In this document: positions 1 to 7,313 of the stretch, piece after piece
Position numbering within the stretch: position 1 is the stretch's first letter
How the letters are laid out: every line of letters begins with the position of its first letter
DNA from: Deltaproteobacteria bacterium
GTDB taxonomy: Bacteria > Desulfobacterota > Desulfobacteria > Desulfobacterales > SURF-15
Assembly: GCA_024644775.1 (NCBI GenBank)
Contig: JAHEHB010000115.1
Span: 1 to 13,557, forward strand
Direction of reading: 5' to 3'
Length of the DNA: 13,557 nt
The notes under the pieces: generated by a model
What the model was told of the DNA's origin: nothing
The model's input: only the letters and a program-made list of their open reading frames with translations
The model's database searches: none
Made by a program: the position numbers and the translations under genes

Positions 1-250
1 CACGCTGTTTGAAGCAATCCTTCAGGGCCTTGCTCCTCAGCAGATCGCCTTGCTTAGGGCTTTAGCCGATGAACCTTCCGCTTCAGTTCTTTCTGCGCAG
101 TATATGAAACAGCATAATCTCAAATCGATCGGAGGCGTTCAAGCGGCTTTGCGGAAACTTTCGCAATTGGATTTGATTGAAAAAGATAAGCTCAAATATT
201 GGCGTGTTGTGGATCCGGTATTTGCGAAATGGCTTTGTTTAAATGTGTAA
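1..250 (+). CDS. C-terminal end of an AAA-type ATPase (winged-helix tail), cut by left edge
   Basis: The reading frame is open from base 2 to the TAA at 248-250, giving about 82 residues with no start of its own, so this is the 3' end of a gene that begins outside the window. The visible protein is helical: a run beginning TLFEAILQGLAPQQIALLRA, then a helix-turn-helix-like stretch (SAQYMKQHNLKSIGGVQAAL, then RKLSQLDLIEKD), ending with YWRVVDPVFAKWL. That combination, a winged helix reading out 'query-free' helices followed by a short strand and a DPVFAKWL end, is what I associate with the C-terminus of the archaeal/bacterial P-loop ATPases that carry a DNA-binding-like wHTH after the AAA module. 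The Walker motifs are not in the window, so the ATPase assignment rests only on the tail. Its role is not known. Confidence 0.6.
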   Translation, partial: TLFEAILQGLAPQQIALLRALADEPSASVLSAQYMKQHNLKSIGGVQAALRKLSQLDLIEKDKLKYWRVVDPVFAKWLCLNV

Positions 251-278
251 ACGAAAATCCAAATTGGAGATAATCGTT

Positions 279-455
279 ATGGCCGGGAATGTTATTGTAC
301 GAATTTCTGGTAAATTGCGACGTCTTATTGAGAAGCAGGTCGACCCTAATGGTCTTTATGAATCCGCTTCATTGACCGCTCCTTCTACGCCTTCGCCCGC
401 TACAGGGGTGATTCCGGTGCGGGACAGGGGGCCTTTGCTGAGAAGAATGACTTGA
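279..455 (+). pseudogene. Truncated ribbon-helix-helix antitoxin (ParD/CopG-like), N-terminal fragment
   Basis: An ATG at 279 follows GGAG at 266-269 with a 9-nt gap. The first ~31 residues (MAGNVIVRISGKLRRLIEKQ, then VDPNGLYESAS) read like the opening of a ribbon-helix-helix antitoxin: a beta strand with alternating residues, an amphipathic helix, and the G-x-Y-x-S-x-S turn that precedes the second helix. Intact relatives continue with a helix of the EYVRDLIR type and reach about 75-95 residues. Here the frame instead runs into LTAPSTPSP..., which is the antisense of a flavoprotein fragment on the other strand, and stops at 455. The homologous part therefore ends within about 357-371. No toxin gene follows. 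The fragment starts 29 bp after the ATPase gene. I see a truncated remnant; ParD-type versus another RHH antitoxin class is not resolved. Confidence 0.55.
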
Positions 456-544
456 CTTCCGCATTCAGCCGCAGCGATAGCGGCACGGATGCCGGCTGCA
501 CCGCCGCCAATGACCAGAATGTCCGTTTTTCTCGTCTCAAACAA
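356..544 (-). pseudogene. N-terminal FAD-binding fragment of a flavoprotein (fumarate reductase / L-aspartate oxidase type)
   Basis: On the minus strand a frame of about 62 residues starts at a TTG (542-544) behind AAGAGGCAGGAA. It reads TDILVIGGGAAGIRAAIAAA followed by ECGSQVILLSKGPLSRTG. The GGGAAG turn after a hydrophobic strand is the dinucleotide-binding Rossmann motif, and the LLSKGPLSRTG follow-up is typical of the succinate dehydrogenase/fumarate reductase/L-aspartate oxidase flavoprotein family. Family members run to roughly 500-600 residues, so about 90 percent is missing: the frame stops at 356-358, just where the antitoxin fragment on the plus strand begins. No catalytic residues remain. 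It lies 99 bp downstream of nrdJ on the same strand. I infer a non-functional remnant left by a deletion or recombination. Confidence 0.65.
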
Positions 545-642
545 TTCCTGCCTCTTTCGTATACCAGCTTATCTAAGATCGTAAAGACGATCCGAAACCG
601 TTCCTCGGTGGGATTGCGTAACGCTTCCAAGTGAACAATGGA
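545..642. other. Short spacer between nrdJ and the flavoprotein remnant, with a 6-bp stem hairpin
   Basis: No gene is recognised here. A perfect hairpin lies at 577-592 (GATCGT, loop AAAG, ACGATC). Reading on the nrdJ strand it is not followed by a T-run, so it is at best a weak transcription end. A minus-strand open frame crosses this spacer (from a TTG near 630 into the flavoprotein remnant in another frame), but its second half is only the shadow of the flavoprotein, and its first half matches nothing I know. Confidence 0.4.
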
Positions 643-3132
643 TTATCCACACCTAGTAAATCCGCAAAAGTGACAGATCTGGCAACCCTCTTCGAAACTG
701 ATTATCTGACCGCATTCCGGGCAGGTTTCTCCCAAAAGATTGTCATAATACCGGTCCTTCTTGCTGCCGCCGTTACTAAAATACCTTGTCTCAAGGACAC
801 GAGCGATAGCATCCGGTATGGACAGCACCAGTGTCCCTTCCTGAAATACCGGATGCTCACCGCCGATTCCTTTTAACTGATTTATTATCTTTTCCACATT
901 TACTCCGGATCTTAAGGAAAGAGAGATCAGCCGGCCAATGGCCTCTGTCTTGGCAGTGGTAGATCTTCCTGATTTTCCGATGGTTGCAAACACTTCAAAA
1001 GGTCTTCCCCCAAATTCGGTCACCGTAATATAGAGCTGGCCTAAGCCTGTTTTTATCTTGGTGGTAAAACCTTCCAGGGTTTCGGGTCGCTCTTTTACGG
1101 CAGCAATCATCGAATCATCCAGTTTACTTTTCTGAGAAAAAGACAGCACCTGATTTGCCTTGCTGCCATCTCTGTAGATCGTAACCCCCTTGCAACCCAG
1201 TTTAAAGGCGAGATTATAAATTTTTAACACATCGTCGACAGTGGCATCCCGGGGCAGATTTACCGTTTTTGATACCGCGTTGTCCGTGTACTTTTGAAAA
1301 GCAGCCTGCATACGAATATGCCAATCAGGAGAGATATCGTGTGCCGTTACAAAGACCTTTCTGACATCTTCGGGAATATTATCCATGTGGCTAACACTTC
1401 CCGCACGGGCGATGGCATCCATCAAGTCTCGGCTGTAAAAACCCCGTTTTCTGGCCACCGCTTCAAAGTACGGATTCACCTCCAGCAGTTGATCATCGTC
1501 CATTACTTTTCTGACAAAACTCAGGGCAAACAATGGTTCGATACCGCTCGAGCAGTTTGCAATAATACTCAAAGTGCCGGTTGGCGCAATGGTGGTTGTG
1601 GTTGCATTCCGATAGGTCTGACCTTGTCGGTCCTTAAAGATGCTTTTATCGAAATTCTCAAAAGCATCTCTCTTTGCTGCCAGGTGCTTTGAGGCTTCAT
1701 GGGATTGTTCCTGAACAAACCGCATGATCTCTTCGGCAAGCTTGAGTGCGGCCTCCGAATTATAAGCAATTTCAAGCTCATACAGCATTCCTGCAAAGCC
1801 CATAACCCCCAGACCGATTTTGCGATTTCCCTTTGCCATTTTATCGATTTCCGGAATCGGGTACTTGGAGGTATCGATGGTGTTGTCCAAAAAATGAACA
1901 GCCGCCCATATCACTTTCTCCAAGGACTCGTAATCAATTGCAGGCAAGTTACCGTTACGAACTACAAATTTGGCCAAATTAATGGAGCCAAGGTTGCAGG
2001 CTTCCATGGGTAACAGGGGTTGTTCACCACAGGGGTTGGTGCTTTCTATTTCACCGATTCCCGGAGTCGGGTTGTCCCTGTTGATCCGGTCTAAAAATAT
2101 GATGCCCGGATCCCCGTTTGCCCATGCCTGTTTCACCAGGTCTCGATAGACCTCGGAAGCGTTTAGCTCTTCAACCTTTTTCCCATCTCTGGGGTCTAAT
2201 AGATCGTAGCGATCCCCCTTGGTAACCGCTTCCATGAATTTGTCTGTAATGCCCACCGAAATATTAAAGTTGTTAAATGCGTTATTGCCGTTCTTGCAGT
2301 GGATAAATTCCATAATATCCGGATGATCCACCCGCAATATCCCCATATTGGCTCCCCGGCGGGTGCCTCCCTGTTTGACCTGTTCGGTGGCGGTGTTAAA
2401 AATTCTCATAAATGAAACCGGCCCGGATGCAACGCCACCGGTGGTGCCGACAATACTGTTTTTGGGTCGCAACCGGGAAAACGAAAAACCCGTTCCGCCT
2501 CCGGATTTGTGGATGATAGCGGCATTTTTGAGCGAATCAAAAATCCCATCGATGCTGTCTTCAACCGGCAACACAAAACAGGCTGCCAGCTGTCCCAATC
2601 TGCGCCCGGCATTCATCAGGGTGGGAGAATTGGGCAAAAATTTGAAATCCGTCATCATGTCATAGAAGATTTGTTCTGTCTTTTTTACGTCACATCCGTC
2701 TCCATACCTTTCATCAGCCTTGGCAATATGACGGGCCACCCTTCTAAACATCATTTCAGGAGTCTCAACAATTTCACCGTTTGGGCCTTTCTTTAAATAC
2801 CTTCTTTCCAAAACCGTTCTGGCATTATCTGAAATAACCAGACCGTTTTTCTTAAATATCGTTTTTACGATTCGTACTTTTGACGCTTTGGTGATCCCAA
2901 GTTCCATCAGTTTTTCTTTTAGTAGAGCGTCAACAATGGATTGTGTGATGGTTCGAACCTCCAGTTCCTCGATGGATTGCCTTAAGAACCGGCTGATATC
3001 CAGGGCGGTTTCCGTATCTAGGTGGTTCTTTTTAACCAAGATATCCGCAAACAAAGCCTCATCCCAAACATAGTGGTCAAGGTCCACTTGACCATCGGCA
3101 GTCACGATTGTTTTTCCCTTCTTTGTCATCAT
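643..3132 (-). CDS. nrdJ: Adenosylcobalamin-dependent (class II) ribonucleoside-diphosphate reductase
   Basis: Reduces ribonucleotides to deoxyribonucleotides in the cytoplasm, using coenzyme B12 instead of an R2 radical subunit, so it works with or without oxygen. The 829-residue protein shows the expected cysteines: C185 (in AACFVLPVED), the thiyl-radical site N366-P-C368-G-E370, and C379 (EACNLGSINL). A glycine-rich SGGGTGFSFSRLRP segment precedes the barrel. Residues ~1-110 are a helical N-terminal region, the barrel follows, residues ~686-780 form the C-terminal domain usually seen in long NrdJ proteins, and the tail is a zinc-ribbon-like cluster with C804, C807, C817, C820, C823 and C828, likely serving in re-reduction of the active site. 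Two ATG codons stand at the start (3132 and 3129); AGGAG at 3135-3139 is 3 nt from the first and 6 nt from the second, so 3129 is the better-placed start. No nrdAB or nrdD genes are nearby. It stands alone between two broken genes. Confidence 0.95.
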   Translation of the reverse strand: MMTKKGKTIVTADGQVDLDHYVWDEALFADILVKKNHLDTETALDISRFLRQSIEELEVRTITQSIVDALLKEKLMELGITKASKVRIVKTIFKKNGLVISDNARTVLERRYLKKGPNGEIVETPEMMFRRVARHIAKADERYGDGCDVKKTEQIFYDMMTDFKFLPNSPTLMNAGRRLGQLAACFVLPVEDSIDGIFDSLKNAAIIHKSGGGTGFSFSRLRPKNSIVGTTGGVASGPVSFMRIFNTATEQVKQGGTRRGANMGILRVDHPDIMEFIHCKNGNNAFNNFNISVGITDKFMEAVTKGDRYDLLDPRDGKKVEELNASEVYRDLVKQAWANGDPGIIFLDRINRDNPTPGIGEIESTNPCGEQPLLPMEACNLGSINLAKFVVRNGNLPAIDYESLEKVIWAAVHFLDNTIDTSKYPIPEIDKMAKGNRKIGLGVMGFAGMLYELEIAYNSEAALKLAEEIMRFVQEQSHEASKHLAAKRDAFENFDKSIFKDRQGQTYRNATTTTIAPTGTLSIIANCSSGIEPLFALSFVRKVMDDDQLLEVNPYFEAVARKRGFYSRDLMDAIARAGSVSHMDNIPEDVRKVFVTAHDISPDWHIRMQAAFQKYTDNAVSKTVNLPRDATVDDVLKIYNLAFKLGCKGVTIYRDGSKANQVLSFSQKSKLDDSMIAAVKERPETLEGFTTKIKTGLGQLYITVTEFGGRPFEVFATIGKSGRSTTAKTEAIGRLISLSLRSGVNVEKIINQLKGIGGEHPVFQEGTLVLSIPDAIARVLETRYFSNGGSKKDRYYDNLLGETCPECGQIISFEEGCQICHFCGFTRCG

Positions 3133-3286
3133 CTGCTCCTAAAATCTTTTTTACCTAAAACAGGATATATCCACCTTTCGGTTTTTTTTCGATTATTACG
3201 CAGTAAAAAACGCTTCGCTATTTTGTACCAGACATATCGTATATAAAAAAGATAAATCTCTTAAAAGCCCCCTCCTGCATCCCGGA
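3133..3286 (-). promoter_or_regulatory. nrdJ upstream region with a 10-bp palindrome
   Basis: About 150 bp separate nrdJ from the kinase remnant on the same strand. The region is AT-rich and holds the perfect 10-bp palindrome GGATATATCC at 3163-3172, about 31 bp before the nrdJ start. It does not match the NrdR-box pattern I know closely enough to call one, and I find neither a convincing sigma70 promoter nor the conserved elements of a cobalamin riboswitch. The nrdJ promoter should lie here, but I cannot place it. Confidence 0.25.
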
Positions 3287-4238
3287 CTATGAGCCGGCGG
3301 CAGGCAGAAAAATTCGCACCGTTGTACCCTTTCCAAGCATTGAATCAACCCCGATCCATCCGCCGTGACTCTTGACAATGCCATATACGGCGGCCATACC
3401 GAGCCCTCTGCCCTGAAACTTTGTACTAGAAAATGGTTCAAATATCCTGCATATTGTTTTTCACACGGTGGTGAATTTCGCGCAGCAGCACTTCTTTTTC
3501 CTTGAGAGACGACCTGATGATTTCTTCTGCTCGCAATCGCTCTGCAATTTCTTGTTTCAGGTTATCGTTTGCCCCTACCAATTTTACATTTTGTTCCTCC
3601 ATACGTCGGAGCAACGGGTTGCTGATTCGAAAAAATAGCGTCGATCCGATCAAGACAACCAACACAGTAAAGGCTCCTGCTGTCAAACCGGCTTTTATGA
3701 ACGGTCCACGAATTTCTGATAAGTCAATCTTTGCAACGATACCGATATCTAATTCTGCCACCGGCTCATGCGCTGCCAGCACGGTTTCGCCTCGATAATC
3801 AAACCCAACCACCGCTCCAGAGCGCCCCGATAGAGCAAGCCTCATCGGTTCAGCCAGTTTGGAGTCAAAACTTACCGGTCTTTGGTTTTCCAGGCCGCCA
3901 TGCCTGTGCCTAAGCAAAAAAACGATATGTTCGCCCTTACGATGAGCGAGGGTAAATTCCACGGTCTTTCCGGAGTGCTCATAATTTTTGTGCGCTTCTA
4001 TTATCTGGCTCAACGTCGCGGCTCTTGCACTTTCTCCTCTGTAATTATCACTGTTAACAGCGTCGAATCGAGCCATCGCTTCTATGAGACGCGCCTGGCT
4101 TTGAACTGTTTCCAGAAGCCGCTCTCGTTCTTCCTCAAACGCCGCGCCATAAAGAATATAAAGCGTCACCCCGGCGACAATCAGCGAAGCGTTCGCCATG
4201 ATCAACACCAAAAAAAGAACCCTCTTTCGTTCACCCAT
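3287..4238 (-). pseudogene. Broken membrane sensor histidine kinase, chimeric after an internal deletion
   Basis: The ATG at 4238 follows GGAG (7-nt gap). The first frame gives 266 residues: TM helix ~7-30, periplasmic sensor ~31-181 (Cache-like, with YRGETVLAAHEPVAELDIGI), TM helix ~182-204, a coiled linker ~212-252, and the HisKA_2/HWE-type phosphoacceptor motif [11 protein letters not shown] (H257 the likely phosphorylated His). It stops at 3438-3440 straight after this motif. Shifted by one base, 3287-3445 then encodes 52 residues that are clearly the end of a kinase ATPase domain: [20 protein letters not shown], then [10 protein letters not shown] and a VRIFLPA end. The N box, the DxGxG box and some 80-100 residues in between are absent. 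The tail style ([14 protein letters not shown]) belongs to PAS/HisKA kinases rather than HisKA_2 ones, so the halves may come from different genes. Kinase activity is very unlikely; the sensor half might still be made. Confidence 0.85.
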
Positions 4239-4267
4239 AATTTCTCTCCATGAAAATAGAAGAAAAG

Positions 4268-4311
4268 ATATGTTTTAAAAACCAATATTTAGTATTCTGT
4301 TTAAAACATAT
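4268..4311. repeat. Perfect 12-bp inverted repeat (AT-rich hairpin or operator)
   Basis: ATATGTTTTAAA at 4268-4279 is matched by its exact reverse complement TTTAAAACATAT at 4300-4311, with a 20-nt spacer that itself contains AATA...TATT. It lies 30 bp upstream of the start codon of the broken kinase (minus strand). It could be a regulator site for that gene or a cruciform-forming element. It lacks the GC-rich stem of an intrinsic terminator. Confidence 0.6.
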
Positions 4312-4453
4312 ATTATTATATCAGTTTGTTAGAATACTTAACACCAAATAAAAAACACTCTCATAAAATTGAGGCAAATTACACGCCCAACCAGTTCCTT
4401 CCGGGGCGTTTTCGGTAGCGGGCAATTTTCAATTTTGGAACAGGGAATCGCAG

Positions 4454-4527
4454 AATTACAAATTGCGTTTTTTGACATTTTATAATTTGAAAAATCTTTA
4501 CGACGGCTACTAAAACAATTTGTAATT
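4454..4527. repeat. Pair of perfect 12-bp inverted sites upstream of the TonB receptor
   Basis: AATTACAAATTG at 4454-4465 recurs as its exact reverse complement CAATTTGTAATT at 4516-4527. The arm centres are 62 bp apart, close to six turns of the helix, and the candidate -10 (TATAAT, 4481-4486) lies between the arms. The second arm ends 65 bp before the receptor ATG. This geometry suits two copies of a protein-binding site acting together, but no binding protein can be named. Confidence 0.5.
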
Positions 4528-4592
4528 ATTCACTTTTTATTGCATAATATGCTCAGAATATCTCATGGACCGAGTGTAGGGAGTCAGGTCAA

Positions 4593-6644
4593 ATGATTTT
4601 TTCCAACCGCAGCGAACCTGATTATCTGAAATATGTTTCCAGACGCACTATTCGGACGGTTTCAGTCAGCCTGGTGCTGGTATTGATCATTGGCACCAGC
4701 GGATGGTCGAAAAACCGCGAAAATATCGATGCATGGATGAATGATTTAACGGAATTGAGTATCGAAGATTTAATGAACATCGAAATAACTTCGGTGTCTA
4801 AGAAAGTACAAAAGCTTTCCGATGCGGCAGCGGCGGTCTTTGTGATCACCCAGGAGGATATCCGGCGGTCCGGGGTAAGCAGCATTGCCGAATCCTTGCG
4901 CATGGTGCCTGGAATCCAGGTCGCCCGCATCGATTCAAACAAATGGGCGATAACGTCCCGTGGTTTCAACGGTCGTTTCGCAAACAAGTTGTTAGTACTC
5001 ATGGATGGCCGAAGTGTTTATACCCCCTTTTTTTCCGGGGTCTTCTGGGATGTTCAGGATACGCTGTTGGAAGATATCGACCGGATCGAAGTGATCCGGG
5101 GACCCGGGGCGAGCCTTTGGGGAGCCAATGCCGTAAACGGTGTCATCAACATCATCACGAAAGCAGCGAAACATACTCAAGGGGGGTTGATCGCAGCGGG
5201 TGCAGGCACCGAAGAAAAGGGTTTCGGCAATATTCGCTATGGCGGTAATATCGGCGAGAATGCTTACTACCGGGTCTTTGCAAAGTACTTTAACCGAGAC
5301 AACTCGGTCAATTCTCTCGGAAAAAAAGCAGAGGATGAATGGGAGGTGTTGCGAGGTGGTTTCCGAATGGACTGGCAGGTGTCCCATCAAAACAGTTTGA
5401 CATTGCAAGGAGATATATACCATGGCGATACAAACGGAGAAGTTCGGACATTTTTACCGAATTTTCCGTTCACCTCCATTATTAAAGAGGAGAGTAACAA
5501 TAGCGGGGGAAACATATTGGCTCGCTGGAGACATGTCTCATCGGATACATCGGATATGGAGCTTCAAATTTATTATGATCGAGAGGATCGATATCCTGAA
5601 ACGACGCTTGACACCTCACGAAATACGTTTGACATCGATTTTCAGCATCGGTTTGTGCTGGGTAAACGACAGGAGATCATTTGGGGACTCGGTTATCGAT
5701 ACACTAATGATAATGTTGGAAATACGTTTTCGTTTTCCTTTGATCCGGCTCGTCGTCAATTCGATCTTTTCAGTGCCTTTATTCACGACGAAATTCTCCT
5801 TGTTCCGGACCGTCTCCGATTAATATTGGGATCTAAATTCGAGCATAATGATTTTACCGGCTTTGAGATTCAACCCACTGCTCGAATGATATGGACTCCG
5901 AACGAAAACCATTCGATTTGGGCGGCCATTTCTCGTGCGGTTCGAACACCATCCCGGGCGGAAAACGATGTACACGCATTTACCAGGGCTTTTCCACCAA
6001 ATTCAATCTTCCCCGACTCTCCGCTGGCATTCATTTTACTCCAGGGTGACAACGGGTACGAATCCGAAGAACTCATCGCGTATGAAGCCGGATACCGTTT
6101 CCGACCGATCCATCAACTCTCGGTGGATATTACCGGTTTTTATAACAAATACGATAAGTTGCGAACCATTGAACAAACCACTCCGTTTTCATTTGTGATT
6201 GACAACAAAATGGAAGGGGAAACCTACGGTTTTGAATTGGCCACCGACTGGCGCCCAGCAGAATGGTGGTACCTTCGGACGGCTTATACATTTCTAAATA
6301 TGTTACTGTCGCTCGATTCCGACAGCAGAGATATTCAGTCGGAAATCGCGGAAGATGAAATACCGAACCATCAACTATCTTTTCGTTCCTTTATGGACCT
6401 ACCAAGAAATTTTGAGTTGGATGTATGGCTTCGATATGTGGATGAGCTTTCAGCACAAAATATCGATCGTTATTTCACGCTGGATGTACGAATCGGTTGG
6501 AAACCGCTTGCCAATTTGGATATATCTTTAATCGGCCAGAATCTGCTAGACAATCATCATCCTGAATTTGAATCCGAAATACTGGATGTACCTCCGGTGG
6601 AAATTGAACGCAGTGTCTATGGAAAAATTACTTGGTGGTTTTAA
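4593..6644 (+). CDS. TonB-dependent outer-membrane receptor
   Basis: A 683-residue ligand-gated outer-membrane transporter driven through TonB. It starts at ATG 4593, with AGGGAG at 4578-4583 nine bases upstream. Residues ~1-39 form a long basic leader with a hydrophobic core (VSVSLVLVLIIGTSGW), i.e. a signal peptide. A Ton-box-like IEITSVSK is at 63-70, followed by the plug domain to ~190 with its hallmarks: a VFVITQEDIRRSG stretch, SLRMVPGIQVARID, RGFNGRFANKLLVLMDGRSV, and IEVIRGPGASLWGANAVNGV. The remainder is a beta barrel ending in the outer-membrane assembly signal YGKITWWF with terminal Phe. The ligand cannot be read from the sequence, and no transport genes adjoin. Its partner genes are signalling genes, which suggests that its job is to sense or to feed a signal rather than simply to import. 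It is 75 bp ahead of the YfiR-like gene with no terminator between. Confidence 0.92.
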   Translation: MIFSNRSEPDYLKYVSRRTIRTVSVSLVLVLIIGTSGWSKNRENIDAWMNDLTELSIEDLMNIEITSVSKKVQKLSDAAAAVFVITQEDIRRSGVSSIAESLRMVPGIQVARIDSNKWAITSRGFNGRFANKLLVLMDGRSVYTPFFSGVFWDVQDTLLEDIDRIEVIRGPGASLWGANAVNGVINIITKAAKHTQGGLIAAGAGTEEKGFGNIRYGGNIGENAYYRVFAKYFNRDNSVNSLGKKAEDEWEVLRGGFRMDWQVSHQNSLTLQGDIYHGDTNGEVRTFLPNFPFTSIIKEESNNSGGNILARWRHVSSDTSDMELQIYYDREDRYPETTLDTSRNTFDIDFQHRFVLGKRQEIIWGLGYRYTNDNVGNTFSFSFDPARRQFDLFSAFIHDEILLVPDRLRLILGSKFEHNDFTGFEIQPTARMIWTPNENHSIWAAISRAVRTPSRAENDVHAFTRAFPPNSIFPDSPLAFILLQGDNGYESEELIAYEAGYRFRPIHQLSVDITGFYNKYDKLRTIEQTTPFSFVIDNKMEGETYGFELATDWRPAEWWYLRTAYTFLNMLLSLDSDSRDIQSEIAEDEIPNHQLSFRSFMDLPRNFELDVWLRYVDELSAQNIDRYFTLDVRIGWKPLANLDISLIGQNLLDNHHPEFESEILDVPPVEIERSVYGKITWWF

Positions 6645-6716
6645 AGATAACCGAATAAAGGGTTTACAGGGATTAATCGTTAGTCGTATTCACTTTGAAT
6701 CTGACTTGTATGACCT

Positions 6717-7313
6717 GTGATGAAAAAAATTACCATACTCCACATTGCCGTCCTTCTGGTTTTTACAACCATCGTCGGTAAAAAAGCATTTTCAGAACAG
6801 TCGGTACCTCCGGAATACATCGTTAAGGCGGCATTTCTCTATAACTTTGCGAAATTCGTGGAATGGCCGGCAAATGTCTTTCCCGATGATGGCTCACCGT
6901 TCGTTCTGTGTGTGTTGGGAGAGGATCCTTTTGGAAGTGCCCTGGATTCCATAAAACGCAAAACCGTGGGTGCTCGAAAACTGATGATAAAACGCTATGA
7001 AAAGGCCAAGGACTTTAAAAAGTGCCACATGCTTTTTATCAGTCGATCCAAGAAAAACGATTTAGATAAGATTTTTGCGCAGCTCGAAGATTTAAGCGTG
7101 CTGACAGTCAGTGATATTGAGGGTTTTGCGTTGAAAGGCGGCATCATTGGTCTGTTTACGGCGGATAATAAGATTCGTTTTGAAATCAATGTGGATCGGG
7201 TTAAGCGAAGCGGTCTTCAAATTAGCTCAAAACTATTAAAACTGGCTAAGATCGTCGATCCTACAAACAGCAAAAGAATGAATCCATGCGGTTTCTTCGC
7301 GACATTACCATAA
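6717..7313 (+). CDS. YfiR-family periplasmic signalling protein (DUF4154)
   Basis: A small secreted protein of the family of Pseudomonas YfiR, which in that system holds a CHASE8 membrane protein inactive from the periplasm. The open frame begins GTG-ATG (6717, 6720); ATG 6720 is the likelier start, giving 197 residues. No clear ribosome-binding site precedes it, so translation may depend on readthrough from the receptor gene. The leader ([19 protein letters not shown], cleaved near AFS-EQS) is followed by the family hallmark [18 protein letters not shown], then [19 protein letters not shown], and a GGIIGLF...IRFEIN...[12 protein letters not shown] end. C64 and C102 (numbered from 6720) sit where family members have a disulfide pair. 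The gene overlaps the next one, the CHASE8-like kinase, by 28 bp, which implies co-translation and supports a direct YfiR-kinase partnership. Confidence 0.92.
   Translation: MMKKITILHIAVLLVFTTIVGKKAFSEQSVPPEYIVKAAFLYNFAKFVEWPANVFPDDGSPFVLCVLGEDPFGSALDSIKRKTVGARKLMIKRYEKAKDFKKCHMLFISRSKKNDLDKIFAQLEDLSVLTVSDIEGFALKGGIIGLFTADNKIRFEINVDRVKRSGLQISSKLLKLAKIVDPTNSKRMNPCGFFATLP

Larger units (their letters stand above)
4239..4592. promoter_or_regulatory. Divergent AT-rich intergenic region between the kinase remnant and the TonB-receptor cluster
   Basis: About 350 bp without a gene. It contains two perfect 12-bp inverted repeats (listed separately) and must hold the start signals of the receptor gene to the right and of the former kinase gene to the left. 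TATAAT at 4481-4486 is a fair -10 candidate for the receptor; the best -35-like match upstream, TTACAA at 4456-4461, sits 19 bp away and is weak. A TTGACA at 4472-4477 is too close (3 bp) to that -10. I see no gene remnant and no known riboswitch. Confidence 0.4.

Noticed and set aside
577..592. Intrinsic terminator of nrdJ
   Set aside because: The GATCGT/ACGATC hairpin has no T-run after it on the nrdJ strand.
400..630. Minus-strand 76-residue open frame as an extra gene between nrdJ and the flavoprotein stub
   Set aside because: More than half of it is the flavoprotein stub read in the wrong frame; the first ~30 residues have no recognisable family and no good start signal.
1294..1692. 132-residue plus-strand open frame antisense to nrdJ (and similar long shadows over the receptor, FGGY and TPR genes)
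   Set aside because: Lies entirely within a well-conserved enzyme gene, has no family resemblance and no ribosome-binding site; it is a by-product of codon use on the opposite strand.
3133..3290. Cobalamin riboswitch or NrdR box upstream of nrdJ
   Set aside because: The conserved B12-box is not visible, and GGATATATCC does not match the NrdR consensus well enough.
3430..3455. Programmed +1 frameshift joining the two kinase frames at GAT-ATT-TGA
   Set aside because: Even after a shift the product would lack the N box, the G1 box and most of the ATPase domain, and the two parts are of different kinase styles; a deletion scar explains the data better.
4380..4430. c-di-GMP-I (GEMM) riboswitch suggested by the GGTAGCGGG-like end and nearby ACGCCC/GGGCGT stem
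   Set aside because: The conserved core and tetraloop/receptor arrangement are absent; only a 6-bp stem with a 15-nt loop is there.
4472..4486. TTGACA plus TATAAT as a sigma70 promoter for the TonB receptor
   Set aside because: The two boxes are only 3 bp apart, so they cannot work together; TATAAT alone was kept as a candidate -10.
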